DNA of 64,000 nucleotides from NCBI RefSeq assembly GCF_002135435.1, contig NZ_NEGK01000006.1, forward strand, positions 179,676 to 243,675, written 5' to 3'. The stretch is from Acinetobacter sp. ANC 3813 (lineage in GTDB: Bacteria > Pseudomonadota > Gammaproteobacteria > Pseudomonadales > Moraxellaceae). Shown piece by piece: positions 26,789 to 37,728 of this stretch (positions within the stretch are counted from its first letter, which is position 1; every line of letters begins with the position of its first letter). A model generated the notes under the pieces. The model saw nothing but the letters and a program-made list of their open reading frames with translations, was not told the DNA's origin and searched no databases. The position numbers and the translations under genes are program-made.

Positions 26789-29481
26789 TAAAGACTCCGT
26801 TTAATCAATTGAACATCATAAACTTCGATCTTGTCTTTCGCTTTGATGTCTTTATAGCCTTTCACTGCCAGACCACATTCCATGCCGGCGCGAACGTCTT
26901 CAACCACTTCTTTATAGCGGCGAAGTGATTCAAGTTCACCTTGGAAGACAACTACATCTTCACGCAATACACGGATTGGTTTGTTGCGGTGCAATACACC
27001 TTCCAGAACCATACAGCCTGCTGCAGCGCCAAATTTGCTTGAGTGGAATACTTCACGCACTTCAGCAACACCCAGAATTGTTTCACGGTGTTCTGGCGCA
27101 AGCTTGCCGCTCATTGCCGCTTTCACGTCATCAATCAGTTCATAAATTACTGAGTAGTAACGGATATCAATGCCATCTGCATCAGCTTTTTGACGCGCTG
27201 CGGTATCCGCACGAACGTTAAAGCCTAGAAGCACCGCTTCTGAAGATTCTGCAAGAATCACGTCAGATTCAGTGATCGCACCAACACCTGAACTGATTAC
27301 GCGCACTTTAACTTCATCAGTTGCAAGCTCTGCAAGCGCAACATGCAATGCTTCTAAAGTACCGCGTACATCTGTTTTAAGCACAACGTTCACAATCGGA
27401 ACATCTTTCTTGCCCATAGATGCCATTAAGTTCTCTAGACGCATAGCGCTTTGACGTTCAAGACGTTTTTGACGCTCACGATCCATACGCGCATCAGCAA
27501 CTTCACGCGCTTTTTTCTCGTCATCAACAACAAGAACTTCATCACCTGCCATTGGCGCTTCTGGAAGACCCAGAATTTCCACAGGAATTGAAGGGCCCGC
27601 AGATTTGATACGCTGACCATTTTCATCAGTCATCGCACGTACACGGCCGTAAGATGCACCTGCAAGAACAAGATCACCTACTTTCAATGTACCGTTTTGA
27701 ACAAGAATCGAAGTAACAGCACCGCGGCCTTTGTCAACACGCGCTTCAATTACAACACCTTGAGCCGCACCTTCTTCAGACGCTTTCAGCTCAAGCATTT
27801 CCGCTTGAATTGAAATCAAATCAAGAAGTTCATCGATACCTTGACCAGAGTGCGCTGAAACCATTGCAACTGGTACGTCACCGCCCCATTGTTCAGGAAC
27901 GATTTCTTTGGTTGTCAATTCATTCAATACGCGGTCTGGATCAGCAGATTCTTTATCCATTTTGTTGATCGCAACAATAATTGGCGTACCTGCTGCACGT
28001 GCATGGTCAATTGCTTCTGCAGTTTGCGGCATTACACCGTCATCTGCTGCAACAACCAATACCACGATATCTGTCGCTTTTGCACCGCGTGAACGCATTG
28101 CAGTAAACGCTGCGTGTCCCGGAGTATCCAAGAAAGTAATAATGCCTTTCTCAGTTTTCACATGGTAAGCGCCGATATGCTGCGTAATGCCGCCCGCTTC
28201 GCCTTGTGCAACTTTCGCACGGCGGATACGGTCAAGAAGCGATGTTTTACCATGGTCTACGTGACCCATGATTGTAACAACTGGCGGACGCGTTGTTTGT
28301 GCGCCGCGCGCTTCTTCAGCCGCTTCCAGCAGGTTATCTTCCGCTTGAGTTTCAGATACCAATACTGGGTTATGGCCCATTTCTTCAACAACAAGCGCAG
28401 CAATTTCCTGCTCAATCGCTTGGTTCTGAGTAACCAATTCACCCATTTTCATCAGTGATTTGATCACTTCACGAACTTTAATCGCCATTTTTGCAGCTAA
28501 GTCAGCCACAATAATCGTTTCACCGATTTCCACATCATAAACTTGTTTTTTAACAGGTTTTTCGAAGCCATGTTTGTTCGATTGACTTGTTTTTAAACCG
28601 CGTTTATGTGAGTTATCACGGAATGACTGTTCTTCACCGCGACGGCCGCCCTTCTTAGATGACCGCGTATTCGGGGTATTTGTACCACGTTTAATTTCAC
28701 GGTCTTCTTTTGCAAACGAGTCTTCATACGCCTGGCCAACTAGACCAGCTGCCAATGGAGAATCATCAACAACACGAATTGTCGCTGTCGTATCTTCAGA
28801 AGAATACTTAGACGCCATTTGACGCATTTGCTCAAGCGTACGCTGCTGCGCTTCTTCAGCGGCCTTGCGGCGCACTGCTTCTTCAGTCGCTTTTAATTGC
28901 GCTGCTTGCGCTTCACGCACTTTTTTCTGTTCAGCGGTTTCAACCACTTTAACCGTTTGCTTCACAATCGGCTTATTGGTTGATTTACGCTTCACTACAA
29001 CGGCAGCTTTTGGCACTTCCTGCTTAGCAGTTTCTTGCTTAGCAGCTGCGCGCATTGCATCTAAAGCTTGCTTCGCTTTAGAGTCGCCTTGAACTGGCGC
29101 TTGAGCTGGCTTATCACCCGCTTCACGCGCTTTTTGATCCGCTTGAGCTTTCGCTAAAGCTTCAGCTTTAATCTGTTCTGGATCTGGCTTAGTAAACGTA
29201 TGCTTCTTGCGAACTTCTACGTTAATAGTCTTAGCCTTACCTGATGTACTTGCTACTTTAGCTGTACTGGTCGTTTTACGTTTCAACGTGATCTTTCCTG
29301 CATGTGCATCATCTTGACCATGAATTTTTTTCAAATGGTTGACGAGCACATTTTGTTGTTCGGCGGTAATAATGTCGTCAGCTTTACCTTGCGGCAAACC
29401 TGCATCACGAACCTGTTCCAGCAGCTTCTCAACCGGGGTACCCACGTTGAGCGCCAACTCTTTAATCGACTTGTCCGTCAT
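26788..29481 (-). CDS. infB: Translation initiation factor IF-2
   Basis: GTPase that brings fMet-tRNA to the 30S subunit. 897 residues. The N-terminal IF2-N domain (about 1-50) is followed by a long Lys/Ala/Glu/Gln-rich coiled region (about 85-215) and a second N-domain (about 312-375). The GTPase domain starts near 400: G1 GHVDHGKT (406-413), G3 DTPGH, G4 NKMD. Domains II-IV are complete. It is encoded just downstream of nusA, and four initiator tRNA genes lie upstream in the same direction, a nice functional grouping. Confidence 0.97.
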   Translation of the reverse strand: MTDKSIKELALNVGTPVEKLLEQVRDAGLPQGKADDIITAEQQNVLVNHLKKIHGQDDAHAGKITLKRKTTSTAKVASTSGKAKTINVEVRKKHTFTKPDPEQIKAEALAKAQADQKAREAGDKPAQAPVQGDSKAKQALDAMRAAAKQETAKQEVPKAAVVVKRKSTNKPIVKQTVKVVETAEQKKVREAQAAQLKATEEAVRRKAAEEAQQRTLEQMRQMASKYSSEDTTATIRVVDDSPLAAGLVGQAYEDSFAKEDREIKRGTNTPNTRSSKKGGRRGEEQSFRDNSHKRGLKTSQSNKHGFEKPVKKQVYDVEIGETIIVADLAAKMAIKVREVIKSLMKMGELVTQNQAIEQEIAALVVEEMGHNPVLVSETQAEDNLLEAAEEARGAQTTRPPVVTIMGHVDHGKTSLLDRIRRAKVAQGEAGGITQHIGAYHVKTEKGIITFLDTPGHAAFTAMRSRGAKATDIVVLVVAADDGVMPQTAEAIDHARAAGTPIIVAINKMDKESADPDRVLNELTTKEIVPEQWGGDVPVAMVSAHSGQGIDELLDLISIQAEMLELKASEEGAAQGVVIEARVDKGRGAVTSILVQNGTLKVGDLVLAGASYGRVRAMTDENGQRIKSAGPSIPVEILGLPEAPMAGDEVLVVDDEKKAREVADARMDRERQKRLERQSAMRLENLMASMGKKDVPIVNVVLKTDVRGTLEALHVALAELATDEVKVRVISSGVGAITESDVILAESSEAVLLGFNVRADTAARQKADADGIDIRYYSVIYELIDDVKAAMSGKLAPEHRETILGVAEVREVFHSSKFGAAAGCMVLEGVLHRNKPIRVLREDVVVFQGELESLRRYKEVVEDVRAGMECGLAVKGYKDIKAKDKIEVYDVQLIKRSL

Positions 29482-29491
29482 ATATTACCTC

Positions 29492-30976
29492 CTAGTTAAA
29501 CCATGATTCGCGCGCTTTCATAATCAGTTGACCTGCTTTTTCTGTACCCAAACCTTCGATATCTGCGATATCGTCAGTCGCTTGGTCAGCCAAGTCGTCT
29601 ACTGTAATCACACCGCGGGCAGCTAGTGCATACGCGATCTCTTGAGTCATACCTTCCATTGCAGCAAGTTCAGGACTCGGCTCTTGAATATTTTCCTGCT
29701 GTTTCAACGCATCTGCCAATGCAACTTCTTTTGCACGGCCTTGAAGCGCTTCTACAGTTTCCGCATCCAACTCGATTTCATCGAATGTTTCTGCAGGAAC
29801 ATAAGCAATTTCTTCTACTGATGTGAAGCCCATTTCAACCAATGCCATCGCAAGGTCTTCTTCAATATCCAGACGTGAAACAAACAGGTCTAAATATTGC
29901 TGTGCTTCGTTTTGCTGACGTGCATGATACTCATCTTCAAGCATCATGTTCAGTTTATAACCAGTCAATTCAGAAGCAAGACGTACGTTTTGGCCCTGAG
30001 AGCCAATTGCACGCGCCAATTGATCGCTGGTTGCGAAGATAATGTCAGCTGTACGCTCTTCTTCATCAATCACAATGCCAGATACATCAGCAGGCTCTAA
30101 TGCGCTTGCGATATATTGTGCTGGATCATCAGACCAAACCACAACATCAATGCGCTCGCCATTCAGTTCTTGCTGTACCGCTTGGATACGCGTACCGCGC
30201 ATACCGATACAAGCGCCTACTGGATCAATACGGTGATCGTTCGTTTTCACTGCAATTTTAGCACGCACACCCGGTTGACGGGCAGCAGCTTTAATTTCAA
30301 TGATTTCTTCTGAGATTTCTGGAATCTCTTTTTTCATCAATGCAATCAGCATTTCAGATTTAGCGCGGGAAAGCTGCAATTGAGCGCCGCGGCCTTCGCG
30401 ATTGACATTGAAAAGAATGGCATTTACACGCTGTTTAGGACGCAAAATTTCTTTTGCAATCATTTCTTCACGTGCAAGATACGCTTCAGCATTATCACCT
30501 AAGTCAATGATAAAGCCGTCTTTTGTTTGCTTCTTCACTTCACCGTAAATCAGCTCACCCACTTTAGACTCATAGGCATCAGCGATTAAAGCGCGTTCAG
30601 CTTCACGAATCTTTTGCACGATGACTTGCTTCGCAATTTGCGCAGCAATACGGCCGAAGTCGATTGATTCAACTTCAAGTTCACGGATATCGCCAATTGA
30701 CCATTTCGCAGGATCAACATCAGAGATCGCATCCTGACAAGCAGGCATTTCGTGATCTTCATCTGCAACCACTTCCCATTGACGGAAAGTCGCGTAATCA
30801 CCTGTACGGCGGTCGATTTCCACACGAAGGCGCGCTTCTTCAGAATTTGTGCCCTCGTAGAATTTCTTTTTAGTCGCAGCAACGAGAGCTTGTTCAAGCG
30901 CTTCAAAAATTGCGTCGCGAGGTACACCTTTCTCGTTACTAACCGTTTCTACTACGGTAAGAATTTCACGTGCCAT
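29492..30976 (-). CDS. nusA: Transcription termination/antitermination protein NusA
   Basis: RNA polymerase-binding elongation factor. 494 residues: N-terminal RNAP-binding domain (1-130), S1 domain, two KH domains (GACIGMRGTRIQAVQQELNGERID and AIGSQGQNVRLASELTG), and two C-terminal acidic helix-hairpin repeats, as in E. coli. It lies between rimP and infB with short gaps. Confidence 0.97.
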   Translation of the reverse strand: MAREILTVVETVSNEKGVPRDAIFEALEQALVAATKKKFYEGTNSEEARLRVEIDRRTGDYATFRQWEVVADEDHEMPACQDAISDVDPAKWSIGDIRELEVESIDFGRIAAQIAKQVIVQKIREAERALIADAYESKVGELIYGEVKKQTKDGFIIDLGDNAEAYLAREEMIAKEILRPKQRVNAILFNVNREGRGAQLQLSRAKSEMLIALMKKEIPEISEEIIEIKAAARQPGVRAKIAVKTNDHRIDPVGACIGMRGTRIQAVQQELNGERIDVVVWSDDPAQYIASALEPADVSGIVIDEEERTADIIFATSDQLARAIGSQGQNVRLASELTGYKLNMMLEDEYHARQQNEAQQYLDLFVSRLDIEEDLAMALVEMGFTSVEEIAYVPAETFDEIELDAETVEALQGRAKEVALADALKQQENIQEPSPELAAMEGMTQEIAYALAARGVITVDDLADQATDDIADIEGLGTEKAGQLIMKARESWFN

Positions 30977-31011
30977 AAGTCACCTATTCGTCAAGATTCT
31001 TATTTATTGAA

Positions 31012-31536
31012 TTAATCTTGGAAGATTAAATTTGCTTTATCAATATTGTGACTGTCGATTTCCAGTACTTGCTGCTTTTCAACTTCAACCTGAATGATTT
31101 CATTTTCAAGATCTACTGCAACCAGTTTTGCCTGGAATTTACGGCGGTTATCTACAGCACTGATAAGGCGCAATGCAACTTGCTGGCCGACATAGCCAGA
31201 CATTTGATCCAGTGTATAAAACGGACGGTCCCAGCCAGGAGACGACACTTCCAGCGCATATTCACCTGAGATCGGGTCATGTACGTCTAAAATCGCGCCA
31301 ACCTGCTGTGTTACACGCACACAGTCCTGCACGCCAATACCGCGGCCCTGCTCTTCTTCACCATCTTGATTGATGACTGGCGCTGCGTTTTCGCCTACCG
31401 GTTTGTCGATATAAATACGCAATAGCGAACGCTTGCCTTGAGGCACAAAATCAATACCCCAAAGATCCACATTACATGCCTGCACAGCCGGTGCAATTAA
31501 GTCCTGAAGTGCTTGAGTTTTATTTGATAGCTTCAT
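31012..31536 (-). CDS. rimP: Ribosome maturation factor RimP
   Basis: 30S assembly factor. 174 residues, with LRIYIDKP, the [15 protein letters not shown] motif and a C-terminal Sm-like domain. The insertion [19 protein letters not shown] near residue 72 is somewhat long. First protein gene of the rimP-nusA-infB-rbfA operon. Two terminator-like hairpins lie between it and the tRNA array, so either it has its own promoter in 31537-31660 or expression depends on read-through. Confidence 0.95.
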   Translation of the reverse strand: MKLSNKTQALQDLIAPAVQACNVDLWGIDFVPQGKRSLLRIYIDKPVGENAAPVINQDGEEEQGRGIGVQDCVRVTQQVGAILDVHDPISGEYALEVSSPGWDRPFYTLDQMSGYVGQQVALRLISAVDNRRKFQAKLVAVDLENEIIQVEVEKQQVLEIDSHNIDKANLIFQD

Positions 31537-31659
31537 TTACTCTCGTCAAAATTATGAGATTTGATGGCCGAAATGACCACTACAGACCAATGTCAACTAT
31601 TGTAGTAGTGAAACATGACGATTTGACCAAATTTATGCCGACACTACACGATAGCCAAT

Positions 31660-31679
31660 AAAAAAGGGCGTAATCGCCC
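31660..31679 (-). terminator. Terminator-like hairpin upstream of rimP
   Basis: Minus-strand stem GGGCG-ATTA-CGCCC followed by six T. It lies after the tRNA terminator and before rimP, so it may attenuate read-through into rimP. Confidence 0.7.
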
Positions 31680-31712
31680 CAATTATGCACAGAAAACCAT
31701 AGTCCACTGTGC

Positions 31713-31737
31713 AAAAAGGCCCACCTAGTTGTGAGCC
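31713..31737 (-). terminator. Terminator of the initiator tRNA array
   Basis: Minus-strand stem GGCTCAC / GTGGGCC (one G-T pair) with loop AACTAG, followed by five T, about 14 bp after the last tRNA. A further hairpin GCACAG / CTGTGC (31687-31692, 31707-31712) follows. Confidence 0.8.
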
Positions 31738-31750
31738 TCTTTTAGAAACT

Positions 31751-31827
<77 letters not shown>

Positions 31828-31916
31828 TCAACGTGCAAAAATTATATACAAAATGCTAATCACTTTCAATGAAAACTGATCAACTGTACCTGATTAAGTT
31901 GCACCTTAATCAGAAT

Positions 31917-31993
<77 letters not shown>

Positions 31994-32062
31994 TCAATAT
32001 TGCAAAATGATCTCAGCTTCAAAAAAACTGTTTATTTAAGTTGCATCTTAAATAAAGTTGAT

Positions 32063-32139
<77 letters not shown>

Positions 32140-32209
32140 TCAACAGTGCAAATTTATCTCAGCTTTTTTCAAAACTGTTTATTTAAGTTGCATCTTAAAT
32201 AAAGTTGAT

Positions 32210-32286
<77 letters not shown>

Positions 32287-32334
32287 TCAACAGATTTGCC
32301 GCTAACACCAACTTATATTTTCTGGATAACAAGT

Positions 32335-32419
32335 TGGTGCGGAAGGGGGGACTTGAACCCCCACGCCCGAAAGCACTACCACCTCAAGGTAGCGTGTCTA
32401 CCAATTCCACCACCACCGC
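32335..32419 (-). tRNA. tRNA-Leu (GAG)
   Basis: 85 nt with encoded CCA and a long variable arm (TGCTTTCGGGCG). Anticodon GAG in loop CTTGAGG. The acceptor stem GCGGTGG / CTTCCGC has a T-T mismatch at 5:68 and a G-T pair at 6:67. Precedes the initiator tRNAs in the same direction; the tpiA-secG-leu-fMet-rimP-nusA-infB order is well known in gammaproteobacteria. Confidence 0.93.
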
Positions 32420-32430
32420 AGCAGTGACGC

Positions 32431-32459
32431 ATTCTAGACGCACAGTCCAAAAAAAGAAA
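32431..32459 (-). promoter_or_regulatory. Possible promoter of the tRNA-Leu/fMet array
   Basis: Minus-strand -10 TAGAAT (32431-32436) lies 11 bases before the tRNA-Leu 5' end, with a GC-rich discriminator (GCGTCAC) as in stringently controlled stable-RNA promoters. The -35 at 17 bp (TTTCTT) is weak but sits in a T-tract. Confidence 0.4.
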
Positions 32460-32472
32460 GAGCTAAATAATA

Positions 32473-32802
32473 TTATTCGGCTGTTTTAGGTGCGGTTGGC
32501 GAAGTTTCAGCCGCTTTTACAGGAACTGCAGGCGCTGAAGAAATCGATTTCAAGCTGTATGCATCTGTCGTTTGCTTCTTCGCATACACGGCCAGCGTTA
32601 AGCTGGTCACAAAGAATAAAGCTGTCAGCACCGCGGTTAAACGGGTTAAGAAATTAGCTGAACCCGAGGCGCCAAACACTGTTGCCGCGCCGCCGCCGCC
32701 AAAAGATGCGCCCGCATCCGCCCCTTTGCCATGCTGAACTAAAATCAGAACAATCATCAAAACGGCTAAGATAATATGTACTACCAGCACAAAAGTTTGC
32801 AT
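32473..32802 (-). CDS. secG: Preprotein translocase subunit SecG
   Basis: Small inner-membrane partner of SecYE. 109 residues, two membrane helices (about 4-24 and 52-72) joined by the family loop [34 protein letters not shown]. The Ala/Pro-rich tail is cytoplasmic or periplasmic and not conserved. Lies 13 bp after tpiA. Confidence 0.95.
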   Translation of the reverse strand: MQTFVLVVHIILAVLMIVLILVQHGKGADAGASFGGGGAATVFGASGSANFLTRLTAVLTALFFVTSLTLAVYAKKQTTDAYSLKSISSAPAVPVKAAETSPTAPKTAE

Positions 32803-32815
32803 GCTGCACTCCTAA

Positions 32816-33607
32816 TTATTTTGTATTCGCAAATGCTTGAGCAATTTTATAGAACGACTCTGCATTTAATGATGCACCGCCAACCAATGCACCATTGATG
32901 TCTGGACAGGCTGCTAACTCTACTGCATTTTCAGGCTTTACACTACCGCCATATAAAATAGCCATGGTTTTGCCAGCAGGGGTGATTTGACTCAGGCCTT
33001 CACGGATTTTAGCATGCATCGCCTGCGCATCTTCCGGAGACGCGGTTTTGCCTGTACCAATCGCCCAAATCGGCTCATAAGCAACGATAATATTGTTCCA
33101 TTGCTCAGCTTGTACAACTGCAGCAATATCACAGATTTGCTGAAGCACCGTAAGCTCAGCCTGTCCGTTTTCACGCTGTTCCAAGCTTTCACCTACGCAA
33201 TAAATGACTTTTAAATTGGCATTTAATGCATTTTTAATTTTTTCATTTAATATCGCTGGCGTATCAGCAAAATATTCACGGCGTTCAGAATGACCAACCA
33301 GTACAAAGCCGATTCCGCTGTCCTGCAGCAATTCAGCGCTGATTTCACCTGTATATGCCCCTGTGCCTGCAAAACGGGAAACATCCTGCGCTACGGTATA
33401 AACTGTACGGCTGCTGTCATGCAATTGCGCACGTATATCGGTCAATGCCAAAGCAATTGGCGCGACACCCATATGACAATCTGATTCTTCAATATTTTGA
33501 TTTTGAAGCAATTGTTTTAATTCTTGCACTAACTGTTTGGCACTTGCCTGCATTGGGTTCATTTTCCAATTGCCCACAACCCAAGGTGTAATCGCCGGAA
33601 CCGACAT
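32816..33607 (-). CDS. tpiA: Triosephosphate isomerase
   Basis: Interconverts dihydroxyacetone phosphate and glyceraldehyde 3-phosphate. The ATG at 33607 gives 263 residues and has an AGGT site upstream; the frame is open to 33646, but the extra 13 residues are not TIM-like. Catalytic parts are intact: GNWKMNP (Lys), HSERRE (His) and [10 protein letters not shown] (Glu), and the phosphate loop GGSVKPEN. Likely co-transcribed with secG. Confidence 0.96.
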   Translation of the reverse strand: MSVPAITPWVVGNWKMNPMQASAKQLVQELKQLLQNQNIEESDCHMGVAPIALALTDIRAQLHDSSRTVYTVAQDVSRFAGTGAYTGEISAELLQDSGIGFVLVGHSERREYFADTPAILNEKIKNALNANLKVIYCVGESLEQRENGQAELTVLQQICDIAAVVQAEQWNNIIVAYEPIWAIGTGKTASPEDAQAMHAKIREGLSQITPAGKTMAILYGGSVKPENAVELAACPDINGALVGGASLNAESFYKIAQAFANTK

Positions 33608-33884
33608 AAATAACCTGCAGAAACTAATAGATGAAAACCGGCACATTCTACACGCAATTGAAAATTTTGATGATAGTTTTCCTCATGCTATTTTCAATAT
33701 AAAAAGGCTGAATTCTTTTTTTAATAGCTTTTTTCAAAAAATTCCTGATGATTTAAGGACTAGTTCAAAGTTTTGATCAATACTTAGGTAGTGACAACAT
33801 TTTAAGATATGGTATTTTTAAATAACAAAAGTATAATTTTAGCATACCAATTATAAACAAATTGACGCATAGGCATATTGAAGC

Positions 33885-35597
33885 ATGACAGCACTACAAG
33901 GTTCTCCAAGATTTACAGGATTTATTCGGCGCCTGGTCGAAGAAGGACAGGTATCTGCCGATAAAATGCGCGATGCGATTTTAAATGCAAAAAAGGCCAA
34001 TCAAGATATCGTCGCCTACCTGATCAACGAGATGAAATTATCCTCATTGACGATTGCGGAAACAATTTCTGCAGAATTCGGCGAACCGATTTTTGATATT
34101 GCTGCCTATGACGCAAATCTCATTGTTCGTGAAGATATAGATGAAAAGCTGATTACGCGCTATCGCGTTCTGCCGATTTTCAAACACTCGAATGTGCTGT
34201 ATGTTGCCACCAGCAACCCGACCAATATTGAAGCCGTCGATGCGATTCGTTTCAGCAGTAAAATGAACACTGAGACAATCATTGTTGAATACAATAAGCT
34301 TGAAAAGCTGATTGAACAGCAGTTTGCGGAAGAAAGCACTTTCGATTTTGATGATGACTTTGATCTCGATATTGAAACCGCCTCAGACCCCTCTTCAAAT
34401 AATGACGACAGTGAAGAGGAAAAAGGTGAAGAAGCGCCAATTGTCAAATACATCAATAAACTGCTGGTTGACGCCATCCGCATGGGCGCATCGGACTTGC
34501 ATTTTGAACCTTATGAAAAAAGCTACCGCGTCCGTTACCGTGTCGATGGTGTATTGCGTACAATTGCCAATCCGCCGCTGCAGCTGGCAAACCGCTTAGC
34601 TTCACGCCTAAAAGTCATGTCACAAATGGATATTTCTGAAAAACGCGTTCCGCAGGATGGCCGTATCAAGCTTAAACTGTCAAAAAGCAAAGCGATCGAT
34701 TTCCGTGTCAACTCACTGCCTACCTTATTTGGCGAAAAACTCGTACTGCGTATCCTGGATCCTTCCAGCGCCATGCTCGGCATTGATGCGCTCGGCTATG
34801 AGCCTGCACAAAAAGAATTATTTATGCAGGCCTTAGACAAACCGCAAGGCATGCTGCTGATCACAGGCCCGACCGGTTCTGGTAAAACGGTATCGCTGTA
34901 TACTGGCTTGAATATTCTGAACCGTGAAGACACCAACATTTCAACAGCAGAAGATCCTGTCGAAATCAACTTGGAAGGCATCAATCAGGTGAACGTCAAC
35001 AATAAAGTCGGCCTGACTTTTGCCGCAGCGCTGAAATCGTTCCTGCGCCAAGACCCTGATATTGTCATGGTGGGTGAGATTCGAGATTTGGAAACTGCTG
35101 AAATTGCCATTAAAGCGGCTCAAACCGGTCATATGGTGATGTCTACCCTGCATACCAACAGTGCGCCGGAAACATTGACCCGTTTACGCAACATGGGCGT
35201 GCCTTCTTTCAATATTGCAACATCGGTAAATCTTGTCATTGCGCAGCGCTTAGCTCGACGTTTATGCGCGCTGTGTAAAGAAGCTGTTGAAGTTCCGCAG
35301 CAAAGCCTGCTGGAAATGGGTTTTACCGAAGAAGATATGCAGAATCCAGACTTCCAAATTTATCAGCCTGTAGGCTGCGCAGAATGCCGCGAAGGCTATA
35401 AAGGCCGAGTCGGTATTTATGAAGTGATGAAAGTGACGCCAGAAATTTCCCGTATTATCATGGAAGATGGCAACGCGATTCAGATTGCAGATGCTTCAGA
35501 TAGAGCTGGGTTTAACAATTTACGCCGTTCTGGCTTAGTTAAGGTTATGCAGGGGGTGACTTCTTTACAGGAAGTCAATCGTGTAACCAGTGAATAA
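33885..35597 (+). CDS. pilB: Type IV pilus assembly ATPase PilB
   Basis: Hexameric cytoplasmic ATPase driving pilus extension; in Acinetobacter also needed for twitching and natural transformation. 570 residues. N-terminal MshEN/T2SSE-N domain (about 1-145), an acidic linker (about 153-184), then the ATPase domain: Walker A GPTGSGKT (328-335), Asp box, Walker B GEIRD and His box. The C-terminal zinc site has CALC and CAEC. It starts a pilB-pilC-pilD-coaE run. Confidence 0.97.
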   Translation: MTALQGSPRFTGFIRRLVEEGQVSADKMRDAILNAKKANQDIVAYLINEMKLSSLTIAETISAEFGEPIFDIAAYDANLIVREDIDEKLITRYRVLPIFKHSNVLYVATSNPTNIEAVDAIRFSSKMNTETIIVEYNKLEKLIEQQFAEESTFDFDDDFDLDIETASDPSSNNDDSEEEKGEEAPIVKYINKLLVDAIRMGASDLHFEPYEKSYRVRYRVDGVLRTIANPPLQLANRLASRLKVMSQMDISEKRVPQDGRIKLKLSKSKAIDFRVNSLPTLFGEKLVLRILDPSSAMLGIDALGYEPAQKELFMQALDKPQGMLLITGPTGSGKTVSLYTGLNILNREDTNISTAEDPVEINLEGINQVNVNNKVGLTFAAALKSFLRQDPDIVMVGEIRDLETAEIAIKAAQTGHMVMSTLHTNSAPETLTRLRNMGVPSFNIATSVNLVIAQRLARRLCALCKEAVEVPQQSLLEMGFTEEDMQNPDFQIYQPVGCAECREGYKGRVGIYEVMKVTPEISRIIMEDGNAIQIADASDRAGFNNLRRSGLVKVMQGVTSLQEVNRVTSE

Positions 35598-35632
35598 TTG
35601 CAGTATTTCATATTTAAAATAAGGATAAATTC

Positions 35633-36859
35633 ATGGCTGTCAAAAAAGCGCAGATGATGCCAACCTTCAGTTATGAAGGCGTTGACCGTAAAGGGGCTAA
35701 ACTTAAAGGGGAAATGCCGGCGCGCAACATGGCGCTTGCAAAGGTCACTTTGCGTAAGCAAGGCATTACCATCAAGACCATACGGGAAAAACGCAAAAAT
35801 ATTCTCGAAGGCTTCATGAAGAAAAAAGTGACCACTTTAGATATCACTATTTTCACGCGCCAATTGGCAACAATGATGAAAGCAGGTGTACCTTTGGTGC
35901 AGGGTTTTGAAATTGTTGCTGAGGGCTTGGAAAATCCATCTATGCGTGAAGTTGTACTAGGTATTAAGGGTGAAGTAGAAGGCGGCAATACCTTTGCTGG
36001 CGCACTGCGTAAATATCCTCAGTATTTTGATAACTTATTTTGCTCATTGGTTGAATCAGGCGAACAGTCAGGTGCACTGGAAACCATGCTGGACCGCGTG
36101 GCTATCTATAAAGAAAAAAGTGAGTTATTAAAGCAAAAAATTAAAAAGGCCATGAAATATCCAGCAACGGTTATTGTGGTTGCCATTATTGTGACCATTA
36201 TTTTGATGGTTAAAGTTGTGCCTGTTTTCCAAGACTTATTCTCTTCCTTTGGAGCCGATCTGCCAGCATTCACTCAAATGGTTGTTAATATGTCGAATTG
36301 GATGCAGCAATATTGGTTTATCTTGATTATCGGAATTGCTATCGCGATCGCAGGCTTTTTAGAAGCAAAAAAACGCAGTAAAAAGTTCCAAGATTTCCTA
36401 GACAAAGCAGCTCTTAAGGCACCGATTTTTGGTGATTTGGTCTATAAAGCTATTATTGCCCGCTACAGCCGTACATTAGCAACTACCTTTGCCGCTGGTG
36501 TTCCGCTGATTGATGCACTGGAATCTACTGCAGGCGCGACGAATAATGTGGTGTATGAAACTGCAGTCATGAAAATTCGTGAAGATGTAGCTACAGGTCA
36601 ACAGCTGCAATTTGCAATGCGTGTCACCAATAAATTTCCATCTATGGCCGTGCAAATGGTCGCCATTGGCGAAGAGTCTGGTGCTCTAGATGCAATGTTA
36701 GACAAAGTTGCAACGCATTATGAAAACGAAGTAGATAATGCTGTAGATGGTTTAACTTCAATGATGGAACCCCTGATCATGGCTATCTTAGGTGTGCTTG
36801 TAGGCGGCCTAGTTGTTGCAATGTACCTGCCAATTTTCCAAATGGGTTCTGTTGTTTAA
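35633..36859 (+). CDS. pilC: Type IV pilus inner-membrane platform protein PilC
   Basis: Inner-membrane core of the pilus machine that couples PilB/PilT to pilin movement. 408 residues with two T2SSF domains (about 70-195 and 275-398) and three membrane helices (about 175-200, 220-245, 380-402). Starts 35 bp after pilB; its stop overlaps the pilD start (TAATG). Confidence 0.96.
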   Translation: MAVKKAQMMPTFSYEGVDRKGAKLKGEMPARNMALAKVTLRKQGITIKTIREKRKNILEGFMKKKVTTLDITIFTRQLATMMKAGVPLVQGFEIVAEGLENPSMREVVLGIKGEVEGGNTFAGALRKYPQYFDNLFCSLVESGEQSGALETMLDRVAIYKEKSELLKQKIKKAMKYPATVIVVAIIVTIILMVKVVPVFQDLFSSFGADLPAFTQMVVNMSNWMQQYWFILIIGIAIAIAGFLEAKKRSKKFQDFLDKAALKAPIFGDLVYKAIIARYSRTLATTFAAGVPLIDALESTAGATNNVVYETAVMKIREDVATGQQLQFAMRVTNKFPSMAVQMVAIGEESGALDAMLDKVATHYENEVDNAVDGLTSMMEPLIMAILGVLVGGLVVAMYLPIFQMGSVV

Positions 36860-37719
36860 TGCTCGAACTAATTCAATATTTAATCCAAAATCCAACAGCG
36901 CATTATATGGCTGTTGGATTAATCAGCCTGTGCATCGGCAGTTTTCTCAACGTCGTCATTTACAGAACGCCTAAAATGATGGAGCAGGAATGGCGCACTG
37001 ATTGCCAATTTCTGCTTCATCCTGAGCAGCCGATTATCGATGAATCCAAAATCACGCTGAGCAAACCAGATTCTGCCTGCCCTAAATGCAGCACCCCTAT
37101 CCGCTGGTACCAAAATATTCCTGTCATCAGCTGGGTGCTGTTGCGAGGCAAATGTGGCAGCTGTCAAAATCCAATCAGCATCCGCTACCCTTTAATTGAA
37201 TTATTGACTGCAGTCTGCTCTTTGATTATCGTGGCCGTTTTTGGCCCTACAGTACAAATGCTCTTCGGCTTAGTCCTGACTTGGATCTTAATCGCACTGA
37301 CTTTTATTGACTTCGATACTCAGTTATTGCCAGACCGCTATACGCTGCCTTTGGCTGCCTTAGGCTTAGGCATCAACAGCTATGCTGTTTACACCAGCCC
37401 GACAGCATCCATCTGGGGCTATATCATCGGCTTCCTCTGCCTTTGGATTGTCTATTACATTTTCAAAATTGTGACAGGCAAAGAAGGCATGGGCTATGGT
37501 GACTTTAAGCTGCTCGCAGCCTTAGGCGCATGGATGGGTCCAATGCTGTTGCCTTTGATTGTACTATTGTCATCATTGGTCGGTGCAATTATCGGCATTA
37601 TTTTGCTCAGGATCCGTAAGGAAAATCAGCCTTTCGCTTTTGGCCCTTATATTGCTATTGCTGGCTGGATCGCCTTCCTATGGGGTGATCAAATTATGAA
37701 GATTTATTTAGGGCAATAA
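36859..37719 (+). CDS. pilD: Prepilin peptidase / N-methyltransferase PilD
   Basis: Membrane aspartic protease that cleaves and N-methylates type IV prepilins and pseudopilins. 286 residues. The cytoplasmic domain has the paired CPKC and CGSC zinc cysteines. Catalytic Asp residues lie in TFIDFDTQLLPD and in GYGDFKLLAALGAWMG. About eight membrane helices. One-base overlap with pilC. Confidence 0.96.
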   Translation: MLELIQYLIQNPTAHYMAVGLISLCIGSFLNVVIYRTPKMMEQEWRTDCQFLLHPEQPIIDESKITLSKPDSACPKCSTPIRWYQNIPVISWVLLRGKCGSCQNPISIRYPLIELLTAVCSLIIVAVFGPTVQMLFGLVLTWILIALTFIDFDTQLLPDRYTLPLAALGLGINSYAVYTSPTASIWGYIIGFLCLWIVYYIFKIVTGKEGMGYGDFKLLAALGAWMGPMLLPLIVLLSSLVGAIIGIILLRIRKENQPFAFGPYIAIAGWIAFLWGDQIMKIYLGQ

Positions 37720-37728
37720 GGAATCAGC

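Noticed and set aside
28114..28458. Plus-strand open frame of 114 codons
   Set aside because: Antisense to the GTPase part of infB; no ribosome site and no protein family.
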